A DNA stretch of 64,000 bases from Gnetum montanum (lineage: Eukaryota > Streptophyta > Gnetopsida > Gnetales > Gnetaceae): contig MNCI01035250.1 of the NCBI GenBank assembly GCA_015680685.1, positions 161,380 to 225,379 of the forward strand. Direction: 5' to 3'. Shown piece after piece: positions 22,662-32,158 of this stretch (position 1 is its first letter; each line of letters starts with the position of its first letter). The notes under the pieces are model-generated. The model did no database searches, was not told the DNA's origin, and saw only the letters and a list, made by a program, of their open reading frames with translations. Position numbers and translations under genes: made by a program.

Positions 22662-23700
22662 TTAGATGTAATAAGGTTTTAGAAAAGAATGATTAACCAA
22701 ATTGGCCAACTCATTCCCATCCATGTCTTCCACTCTAAAGACTCCATTACCATAGGCCTTGGTGATCAAGAAATGCCCTTCCCAGTTAATTAAGAACTTG
22801 TCTACATGCTCATGGATAGCCTTGAGGACCAAGTCTCCCTCCTTGATCTATCGTTTGTTCAGGTCATGGTAGTGTTGTTGCTTCTACCTCTCCTAGTATT
22901 GCTTGATGTGAGCAAGCATCCATACCTATTGCTATTCTACCAAGTCTAGGTCAATGGTATGCAACTCCTTATTTTGTTCATCATTGATGAAGTTCAATAG
23001 AGCCATCCTTAGTGATGGAACCTACACTTCAAGAGGTAAAATAGCTTTAGAATCATAGACTAGGCTATATGGGATTACACTAGTTGTAGTTTGAAAGGTT
23101 TTTTGGTAGGCCCAAAGTATGTGGACAACCCTCTCATGCCACTTGCATCTACTATTATTTAGCATCTTTTTTAGCAATTTTATGATGGCCTTGTTGCTAA
23201 CTTCAACTTGTTTATTGTCTTGAGGCTAGTGCGGTGATGAAAAGAAATGCTTAATTCCTAGGCCCTAGCAAATGTTTTGCATTTCTTGACTACTAAATTA
23301 TGGTCCATTGTCTATAACTATGATCATAAGTATTCCAAAACAAGCTACTATGTTATCAAGTATGAATCTGTGGACTTGTTGAGATGTTTTCTTTCTTAGT
23401 GGAATAGCTTCAACCCACTTTGTGAAGTTATGCTCTATGGAAGACTTAGGCATTATAGGTCCAATGATGTCCAATCCCCATCATTGAAATGGCCAAGTTA
23501 TTTGAGTAGTGTGTAACTTAGTTGGTGGAATGTGTATCAAGTTGCTATGCCATTATTAGGTGTCATAAGTTTTAACCTTTTGCAGGTAGTCACTTTTTGT
23601 ATTGGGCCAATAATAGCCTAATCATCTAATTTTAGTGGACATGGCTCTAAGTCCTATCTCTCCCCCACATACACCCTCATGAACTTGCTCAAGGACTATG
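22662..23700 (-). pseudogene. Inner element integrase
   Basis: The minus strand reads VIDNGP with FSSQEMQ after a stop (second catalytic Asp at 23310-23312), LGIKHFFSS, PQDNKQVEVSNKAIIKLLKK (catalytic Glu at 23202-23204), WHERVVHILWAYQKT, SVIPYSLVYDSKAILPLEVQ, and the C-terminal block GDLVLKAIHEHVDKFLINWE, then MDGNELANLVN and SFLKPYY just before the stop at 22662. Asp to Glu is 36 codons, the D(35)E spacing. The zinc-binding H2C2 region lies toward 23700 but is eroded. A few stops interrupt the frame. When intact it joins element cDNA to host DNA. The peptides are typical of Tat-branch integrases. Confidence 0.9.
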
Positions 23701-23885
23701 TAGGCTTCGGTTTTGCCTAAGCACACTAACAATATGTCATCATAGGCCTATCGACATAATGTGTTATCACCTATAATGGCATACTACTTTGATCTTTTAA
23801 GTACAACATCCTTTTGAGAAGTAGTTAAGCCTTGTGGAGAGTCAACATGCATAAGGTAAAACTTGATATCATCATACCATTTCTT

Positions 23886-24260
23886 CTAAGGAGCAATACT
23901 AACAAAGGCCATGGAGTTGTCCTCGGTGTTTTGCATGATGGGAATAGCACAGTTCACTATTAATGAAGGCAACTTGCTAAACACATCTGGCATCACGCTG
24001 AGGGCCAAAGTTGCAATGGAATTAGCTAATGTGTTTTTGGTTTGGGGTATATGTTGGATACCAGTGTTTGTAAATTGTTGCATTAGTTTCTTTCCTAAGT
24101 CATAGTAAGGTTGCAAATGTTTGGCTTTGCATGTGTAAACCTCTATTACTTGGTTAACCACAAGTTGTGAATCACCTTTAATCATTGGATGTTTGATTCC
24201 TCAATCACAAGATACCATCATTTCCCTAATCAATCCTTCATATTCTACCACATTTTTGGT
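23886..24260 (-). pseudogene. Inner element RNase H (second, archaeal-like type)
   Basis: The minus strand encodes KGDSQLVVNQV, then KAKHLQPYYDLGKKLMQQF, then IQHIPQTKNTLANSIATLAL. GDSQLVVNQ and HIPQTKN.LAN.IA.LA are the marks of the second RNase H found between RT and integrase in Tat/Ogre elements. The normal ...NALAD ends as NTLAN, losing one acidic residue. The frame from 24185 to 23886 is open. It would remove the RNA strand after copying. Confidence 0.85.
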
Positions 24261-24949
24261 ACATGAAAATTGAAAATGATAAGTAAAGAGATGGATTTCA
24301 CTAGATAGGAATGTTATAATAATGATCACACTAGCCTAATGGGTATTTGAAGCTCCATCAAACTGCATAATTACCTCATAGCCCTAGGTATGTCACTAAC
24401 AATGTTGACATGCTCATCAGGGAACTCAAGGTCAATGGCTACATGATCTTCCACTGGGAAAATGGTAAGTTATGCAGTTATACCTTAACCTTTTGCCAAG
24501 GCTCGGGAGATATAATGTTAGTCAAACTCTACTGTTATGGCTTTCTAAAGAGTTATATGTCTACTTTCATATATATTAGTCATGATGGCTCTAAGCATGT
24601 TTTCCTTGCAGATGACGTTGACTTAGCTCCTAACGAGGTAGTGTCTCCAACTCTTCAATGACAAGACTAGTGCTAGACAATACTTCTCCACTTTGATGTA
24701 TCAGGTCTCATAGGCAATCAATGCATGGCTTAGGTAGTCTACAAGTAGCTCTACTCCATCATCTCGTTTTTGACAGAGTAGAGAGGCAATGGATGTGTCA
24801 AAGATAGCAAGCTAAATGTAAGTGATTTATCCTTTTGTGGTTGATATACCATGGGTAGTTGTGCCAACTCTTACTTAAGGTTCTTAATGGCTTCTTCTCA
24901 TTAACCTGTCCACTCATAGTGAACTCCTTTCTTAAGAAAGTATTACATA

Positions 24950-25790
24950 GGTTGTAACTTATCCACAAGCCTGGTGATGAACCTATGGATAAATTGCAAT
25001 CTACCTTGTCTTTCCCAAAGCTTCTTAAGGTTATTTGGTTCTACCAAGTTGGATATGACCTTAACCTTATTAGGATTAACATGTATTCCTACTTCAGATA
25101 CTAGAAAGCCAAGCATCTTACCGGTTTTGACATCAAAGACACACTTCTTGGAATTAAGCCTAACCTCATTTTTGATACATCATTTTAGCACAAAGTTACG
25201 GTCATGTGCATGGTCAGTGGTCATTTTGGACTTAACAATTATATCATCTATGTATTCATTGAGTAATCTAGCATGTAGTCATTAAAGATATAGGTTATTG
25301 CTCATTGATAAGTGACTCTCCTGTTCTTTAAACCAAAGGGCATCATGGTGTAACAAAAGGTGCCCTAATGGATCATGAAGGTTATATATAATTGATGTTC
25401 TAAAATAATCCTAACTTGGTTGTATCCCAAGAACCCATCCATGAAAGATAATAAGGCATGTCCAACTGTAGTATCAATAAGTTGGTTAATACTAGGCAAA
25501 GGGAAATCATCCTTGATGGTTGCCTTATTCAAGTCTTAGAAATTAATACAAATATGTATACTCCAATTTTTCTTAGGGACTACCACTATGTTGGACACCC
25601 ATTTTGCATAATCAACAACTCTAATGAAGCCAACCTGATATAGTTTTGTGATTTCATCATGAACTACCAAGGATAAATCTAGTCTAACCTTACGAACTTT
25701 TTGCTTAACTAGCTTGATACTAGGGTCAAGTATGATGTTGTGTTGCACTAAGCATGGGTTAAGACTTGGCATATCTTCATAGGCCATATG
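24950..25790 (-). pseudogene. Inner element reverse transcriptase
   Basis: The minus strand reads DMPSLNPCLVQHNI, DPSIKLVKQKVRKVR, VGFIRVVDYAKWVSNIVVVP, DLNKATIKDDFPLP, HALLSFMDGFLGYNQVRI, and MMPFGLKN. The palm motif YIDDIIVKSK is intact, with both aspartates at 25243-25248. The order and wording match Tat/Ogre reverse transcriptases. Frame changes occur near 25530 and 25300, and several stops follow, so it is dead. Upstream (25790-26150) the linker to protease is still partly readable, with EEETLQLSSSLKRQ. Confidence 0.9.
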
Positions 25791-26149
25791 ATTTTCTTAG
25801 AGGACCTTGGTGATGTCTTGAACCTATTGACGTTTTAATGAGGAGCTTAGCTGTAGTGTTTCCTCCTCACCACTATGTGTCACAATAGGAACCTCAACTA
25901 GAGAGTCTTTGATAATGTTGCCAGCCTCAAGGTCAAGGGTTTTAACTAGGTTTTTAGGCCATTCTAGAGGTTTCTCTAGAGATGCTATGTGGTCAACAAG
26001 ATCCTCAAGCTTAATATTTAGGTAATGAAGGTCAATAAATCATTCAACATTACCATGGGATCTACTTAGGCTGAAAGGCAAACTAATTTACTTCCAAGTG
26101 TCTATACTCCAATCCTACATGTCAACCATAAGCACATTAACTAGTTCCT

Positions 26150-26955
26150 GGGTAACCAAATGAGTAAATAGTACTAAAATAATGTAAAATACTTTAGTAA
26201 TAATGCATGGATAAGTCAAAACATATTGCATCAAAGGTTAAGCAAGGTTTAAACAAGCCACTAAGGTTATAAGAGGTAGGTGAAACAAATCGGATGAAAT
26301 GAAGGCCAAATGATGGTCACACTCCATTCAATGATATCATTCAAGAGCAAACATGGTTAACAGAGGCCATAAAATGATATTTAAGGTAGATAAGATGCAT
26401 TAAAGACTAAAAATTATGAAATGAGGCTAAAAAGGACCAAATGATGGTCAAGTGATGACCAAGTAATGATTGAGCCCTATCGAATGATGTCAAGTAAGGC
26501 CAAAGCCTAGTCGACAAGGATCACAAAAGAGAAGGCCAACCAAATAAGGTAAAACAAAGGCTAAATAGTGTGGAAAAATAGCCAAATGATACCCAAATAT
26601 GATCAAGTGGGATCAAATGAAGCCAAATGATGGTCAAACATTAGAACAAGATCAATCAAGATCATACCGAGGTGAAACAACATGGACTGATGTCAAGTCA
26701 TGTTAATTATTGTAAAATGATGTCAAATGATAGAAACATTTGATGGGACAAGGTCCTAATGATAAAAATTAAACCAAATGACACCAAATAATTAACCATT
26801 CAACAATGCTTAACAAGGTCAAAACTAGTTAAAACACCATGTAACAAGGCCAAACAAGTCAAGGTGGAAAACATGTGATAAAAGATGATCAACACTAGCC
26901 AATCACAATTAGATTTTACCAGTTTTAGGCTTTAGCAAGTCATAGTGAAGGTCTA
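26150..26955 (+). repeat. Degenerate short-unit repeats in the inner element
   Basis: On the plus strand, words such as CCAAATGATGGTCAA, GATGTCAAGT and CAAATGATACC recur many times between about 26280 and 26830. This gives an A-rich tract with a rough 10-12 bp word spacing. No frame is open for long on either strand. It lies between RT and the 190 bp array. Confidence 0.5.
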
Positions 26956-28900
26956 CAAGATTTCTGGGGGGAGTTTTGGCACCTAGTGTGATCATTTTAA
27001 GGCTCTTTGAATTCAAAAACGAAGCTTTTCTTTATAACTATATTGGAACTTAAGTGGGACCACACTAGCCAACATAGTTGGTGTATGCTCTAATGTATTT
27101 GGTGTTAACATGTTGATTATAAGGTTTGTTACGGTTAGTTTTGGGGTCTTGATGGTCTGTATGGCTAGTGTAGTAGACTGAGGTTGGAGATTAATGAAGT
27201 TTGACATTGTTTGACTCCATAGAAGCCACAAACAATGTTAAGACTACCAACTACACTAAGACTATGTTGGCCAGCATAGTCTCAATGTAGTCCCATGAGA
27301 ACAATAAATGTTTGGTGTCCAAGTATTGAAATTAGTGTTCCATCAACTTCCTCAAGTAGCACAAGGTCTTAGAAAGGCTAAAGCAATCATTTGGAGACCA
27401 AAACATGCTACTACAAGTGAAGGTTTTACACCAACACCCTATGACTATGTTGGCCAGCATAGTTGAAGATGGCCTCAATGTAGTTGGATTAAAATTTGGG
27501 CTTTTCATGGTCAAAACAAGGCTAAATTGTAACTATCTTTAGGGTTTCAAGATTCTAGACTTCCTTAATCAAGTTCTAGGCCATTTTAACTATTTTGGTG
27601 TTAGTAAAAATGCCTTGGAGTAAGAACTACGCTGGGACCATGTTGGCCAGCATAGTCCTGGTCTACCCCAGCATAGTCACACATGAGTTTTAGCTTTTGG
27701 TTGGTTTTTGTGGTTAATCGACCAAGTTCGTAGGTTCCTAGTGTTAGTGGTGTTCATAGCTAAGGTTTAGACTCACAATGATCAATTTTGATGGTTGTTT
27801 GAATGTAGATAAGACCATACACCCTTGGACTATACTAGCTAGCATATTCCTAGCATAGGTGTGGGGTGTATAATAAATTTTAGATATTTTCGACTTAGTT
27901 TACAAGGTTTCATGGCCTTTGGAGGCTCCGACAAGGTTCTAAGGTTAAGATGATGCATTGGAAAGTTGATTTAACATGTTCATGGCCTATTTTGAGATTC
28001 TCAAAGGGGGACTATGTTGGCTAGCATAACCTTAGGCTTCTCCTCTATAGTTTGAGGTCTCAAGCATGTTTTGACTAACTTTAGTTCCACTTTTTGGTAG
28101 CTTAAAGTCATTATAGGTCCTTTGGAAGGTGTGAAGGCCAAGATGTGTTGATTTGAAGGTTTTTTATGGATTCTAGTGATCAACCCTCATCCAATTATGC
28201 TGGGACTATACTCACCAACGTAGTTGGGATCATCCTCAACTTAGTTCCAAGATAGAAGTAGGGTTTATCTGGTTTTTACTTGGCTATTTTGCATTACAAG
28301 CTTACTGGAGATATTGGAAAGGTATGGAGTTCAAAGTGTGTCATTCTACATATTATTTTTAGCTCTAGGTTTTCATCCCTACCCAGCTACACTGGGACTA
28401 TGTTGGCCAGTGTAGTTGAGACCATCCCTAGCATACTACCAAGGTTGGGATAGGATTTGACTTATTTTTCAATCAATTTTTTGATACTTTAAGGCCATCA
28501 AAGACTCCAAAAGAATGTAATGATCACAAAATGATAGTTTGAAGGTCACTTGAGGCATTCAGTGGTGGTATTCTTGTCAACTACATTAGGGCTCTATTGG
28601 AAAATGTAGTTGAAGATTGGCTTCAACATAGTTGGTACAAGATGGATAATTTTGATTTTTTTTTTACTAGTTTTATGAAGTTTTGGAACTACCAGTGGTT
28701 CTAGCTAGGATTTGAGGCATGCTGCGATTATTTTAAAGTTGATTCGAAGTCTAGTCAGTGGTGGAAGACATCATCCCTCTTGGAACTACACAAGTAAGTG
28801 TAGTCAAGCTCCTAGCCAACGTAGTTACCCAAAATAATAAGTTTTAATGTGAATGTTAGCCTTCCTCAATGTTCAATATTCCCCAATGTCAACATCTAGT
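26956..28900. repeat. ~190 bp tandem array with a 20 bp palindromic core
   Basis: The core ACTATGTTGGCCAGCATAGT (one base short of a perfect palindrome) or a decayed form starts at 27061, 27261, 27444, 27637, 27829, 28011, 28205, 28397, 28591 and 28785. Spacings are 182-200 bp. Sequence between cores also repeats loosely (a G-rich 'ggttt...ggtc' half and a 'caaggt..taggtt' half). Best cores are at 27261, 27444 and 27637. It is a diverged satellite-like array of about ten units inside the inner element's non-coding part. Non-coding regions of Tat-branch elements are known to hold tandem repeats. Confidence 0.85.
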
Positions 28901-29361
28901 TACCAACTTTAGACATTGAATTTTTTTTTGTTCAAACATGGCATAGATGGATGCTTAAGAGTTAGGATTTGGTAGTGGTTGGGGTTTAGAACCCATTCCA
29001 AGGTCTTTAGAGGCTTAAACCCTAGTGTAGTTGTTATGGGTAAGCCTAAATAGTAGTTTGTTTAGATTTTTGTTGGCTTGTTAGGGAGGCACCTAGTGGG
29101 ACCCACCTCAAATTTGAATCATTAACCAAATTGATTTTCCACTAACCTAGCATAGTTCCACCTTCTAATTATGATCATGGAGTTATGTGAGACTTGGATG
29201 GGTGTTTTTAGGAAACCAAGGTTTTGGTGATTAACGCATAAGTTTCGGAGTGATTCCCACATTACAGTTTTTGCAAAAATTAAACTTCTCACACTACCTC
29301 CAATCTATAGCACATAGCATCAAAACTTTTATCCTATTCTTGGCTTCAACTGCACCTATCT
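28901..29361. other. Non-coding spacer of the inner element
   Basis: I see no gene. Fading traces of the array core (ctagtgtagttg near 29020 and acctagcatagttcc near 29145) suggest that one or two more units once lay here. Confidence 0.4.
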
Positions 29362-29658
29362 TCAGTGTAGCCTGGTCATCCCACACCAAGGAGCAAGCAT
29401 ATTACTAAGGATTTCCAAAAGCTTGAAGATATTGGTGATTTCTACATTTTTGTTTAAGATGTCAAAGAGGAGAGCTTCCATCAGTAAGAATCTAGTCTTG
29501 GAGGAGGCTATCATAACTTCAAGAGGACTCTCTAACCTGCAATGACCTTTAATTAATGAAGGACCATCTTCAATCACTCCCATGTACACCACTCTTAGCC
29601 ATTTCATAAGAAATTTCACTGAAATCCTAGGTATTTTTGCTTGTGTAGGCTTGTACAT
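29362..29658 (-). pseudogene. Unidentified 98-codon open frame, possible captured host fragment
   Basis: The minus strand is open for 98 codons: YKPTQAKIPRISVKFLMKWL, YMGVIEDGPSLIKGHCRLES, and FLLMEALLFDILNKNVEITN then IFKLLEILSNMLAP. The composition (Leu-rich helices, few low-complexity runs) is like a host helical-repeat protein and unlike the T-rich surroundings. I cannot name it. It lies just 5' of the antisense gene, the same relative place where the outer element has its host-gene fragments. Confidence 0.35.
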
Positions 29659-30727
29659 TGAGTGGAATTGAATTTTGTAAAATTTCTACATTAGATCTAG
29701 GCCATGTTTATTAGGTTTTTATATTGCTTTGGGATTGGGATTGATCTATGCCAAGTTACAAATTCTGTTCCAGTCTTTTCTATGCATTTTTTGTAGTTTC
29801 CCACCAAAAAGTAGTGTAACTTTTGTATTTTTATGTGTGAAAATGACTTCGAATTTTAGTTTTTATGGAAGTGGGATTGTAATACATTTTTCAATGGTCA
29901 AAATGGTGGTTGAACCACTAGATTCTAACTTACAGTGAATTTTTTTGTGAGCTAGTTCATAAGGTTTTTCCAGTGTTTTGCTATTTTTTATGTCATATTT
30001 CTAATTTTTTTATGTAGAAATGGTTAATAATTTTTGGTTTTTTGGGATGTGGATTTTTTGCTTTTTGTTTATTGGTTAAAATGGCTATGAAATCACTAAA
30101 TCCTAATCTATGGTTTATTTTCTGTGAATCTTTTTGTAGAACAGTGTACACTAAAATTTTTTGTTTTTATGGTTTTGCTCCTATGAAAATGGGCAACATT
30201 GACACTTGAATGATTTTTTAGTGTGGATGGTTTTTCCTAAGCTTGGTACTATAGTTTGGATGCTATATTTTGCTGAATTTTATATGTTCTTAGTCCCTAA
30301 ATTTATAAAAAAAAATTTAGTTCTAATTTTTCATTTGCAAACTGCCTTGTACAGTTGCAGTGTTGATTGTCAAAACTGAAAACTCCCTAGTTGTATAGGC
30401 AGCATTGGTGTGGTTTTTGAATTTTAATTATTGTGTTCAAAGGTTTCTAAGGTTATTTATGTCTTATTTTAGTATTTAATAGCCATTTAAATTTTTCTAA
30501 AATTTTTAACTAGCCCCCCTAGAGTGTTTACTATAGCTAATTTCACTATTAACCAGGATTTCTAACAAAAAATTTGCAAAACTCAAGTTCGAATTTTATG
30601 ACTGTGTTATAGGTAAAAGCTCATTTTCATGGCTCCAATGTTTCTACATAAAAAAATTAATATTTGATTAGTTTATTTAAATAAAAACATTGATAGTGAG
30701 GTCTTTTTTTTTGTATTTGTTCATTTT
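29659..30727 (+). other. T-rich spacer upstream of the antisense gene
   Basis: I see no coding potential. Two related words, CCACTAGATTCTAACTTACA (29918) and TCACTAAATCCTAATCTATG (30093), about 175 bp apart, suggest a weak duplication. As the region just 5' of the plus-strand gene it may hold its promoter, but no clear TATA box was picked. Confidence 0.35.
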
Positions 30728-30784
30728 TTGTTATGGTTATTCATGGTTGTTGTTGTTGTTGTTGTTGTATCATGCAAGGGTTTT

Positions 30785-31245
30785 CTGAAATCCATCCTTG
30801 TGGTTCTTAAGCTGGTGGGGCTTCTCTACCATGTTCACACACCAAGGCCTAACACCCTACCTATAGACATGGTCTTGAAGCATGGCTCCTTATGGTTTTG
30901 GCCAAGGGAAAAGGAATTCTTGGCCTGCTTGCTCCAAAACTTCAATGTGATGGTGTGGTCATACTTGGCTTCAGAGACAACATCAGTAATCGTGGAGACC
31001 TTACTGCCTCACTCTGCATGTGTGATCATCAAGTTCATTGTTGACAATCCTTAAACTCACATTGAGGGTGAACAATTCAAAGGCATATATACTAGAGGGA
31101 CATAAAAGTTTTCCAAAATCTGGGATATCCTGAATTCATCCAATACAATATGAACAACACACTATTGGCTGATCACAGTGCCAACATGTTGTTTCAAAAT
31201 CCTCCTGGAATTGTCTATTGTTTGGAGGGATTAAGTGCAAAGTTA
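30785..31245 (+). pseudogene. FCP1/NIF-like small phosphatase domain, copy 2
   Basis: Residues in order: KSILVVLKLVGLLYHVHTPR (family: LLVLDLNGLL), LKHGSLWFWPREKEFLACLL (kRPg..eFL), NFNVMVWSYLASETTSVIVE (F.VgVWSS....v), then after a break KVFQNLGYPEFIQYNMNNTL, LLADHSANMLFQNPPGIVYC (sNTLLvDDSpyK...NPP). The first aspartate motif reads LKLVG in place of LDLNG, and the third DDSP reads ADHS, so catalytic residues are lost. The upstream (GTT)n run at 30745-30768 may be slippage. Agreement with copy 1 in residues such as YN..NTLL and LFQNPP shows that both come from one element-borne ancestor. A stop lies after VDNP. Confidence 0.75.
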
Positions 31246-31708
31246 AGTTATTTTTGGTTTTCCTTTAGTTTTCTTACACTATTTTGGCTTAATGGTTTTT
31301 ATATTGGATGAAATGCTGCAGGTACAAGGTGGATGACTATGGGTTGATCAAGAGTGGCCAACTCTTGCCTGTAGCCCAAATAGTACTGGGGCTATTTACC
31401 AAAGGCCAAGTGGTGAGGATCACTATAATGGAGAAACTCAAGGATGACTTTAGTAGGTATACCACATGCTATGCTAAACCCTATCGTAGGTGCCTGGCAA
31501 ATGGGATAGCCCATAGTTGATGGAGAATCCCTAATTTCAATGTAGAGACACCTATCCCTCTTAGTGTCCCCTCACTACCTTCATCAAGTAAATAAAGTAG
31601 GAATTCTTATTTTTTTATATTATATTTTATTTTATTTTTATGCTATTTTACCATTTTCATGGCTACATAGTTATAGGTTATTTAGGCTTTAATTGTTTAA
31701 ATGGTTTT

Positions 31709-31713
31709 ATTAG
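31709..31713. repeat. Target-site duplication of L-family copy 2, left (attag)
   Basis: An exact match to attag at 32378-32382. Confidence 0.8.
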
Positions 31714-31740
31714 TGATGAGACGCGGTTCGCATCCCCCGC

Positions 31741-31806
31741 GATATCGCGTCCTTCCCTACGATATCGCGTACCCGATATCGCAATCCGCCGCCATGTCTA
31801 TAAATA
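31741..31806 (+). promoter_or_regulatory. L-family LTR promoter: three GATATCGC words and a TATA box
   Basis: GATATCGC occurs at 31741-31748, 31761-31768 and 31775-31782, the first as the palindrome GCGATATCGC. TATAAATA follows at 31799-31806. This spacing fits a core promoter with upstream binding sites in a U3 region. Confidence 0.6.
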
Positions 31807-31915
31807 AGAGGCGGCTCTTCCTTGTTTGGGGATCCCAGTTTTAAAGTAGCGAAGCTCTGGTAGTTTGATCCCTCCAGAGTTAGAATTTTTCCCGTGTCTG
31901 CCCGCAGTGTGGTGA

Positions 31916-32158
31916 NNNNNNNNNNNNNNNNNNNNNNNNNNNNNNNNNNNNNNNNNNNNNNNNNNNNNNNNNNNNNNNNNNNNNNNNNNNNNNNNNNNNN
32001 NNNNNNNNNNNNNNNNNNNNNNNNNNNNNNNNNNNNNNNNNNNNNNNNNNNNNNNNNNNNNNNNNNNNNNNNNNNNNNNNNNNNNNNNNNNNNNNNNNNN
32101 NNNNNNNNNNNNNNNNNNNNNNNNNNNNNNNNNNNNNNNNNNNNNNNNNNNNNNNNNN
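31916..32158. other. Assembly gap (243 N)
   Basis: A run of N inside the L-family solo LTR. Reading frames drawn across it are meaningless. The true LTR length may differ from the nominal 664 bp. Confidence 1.
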
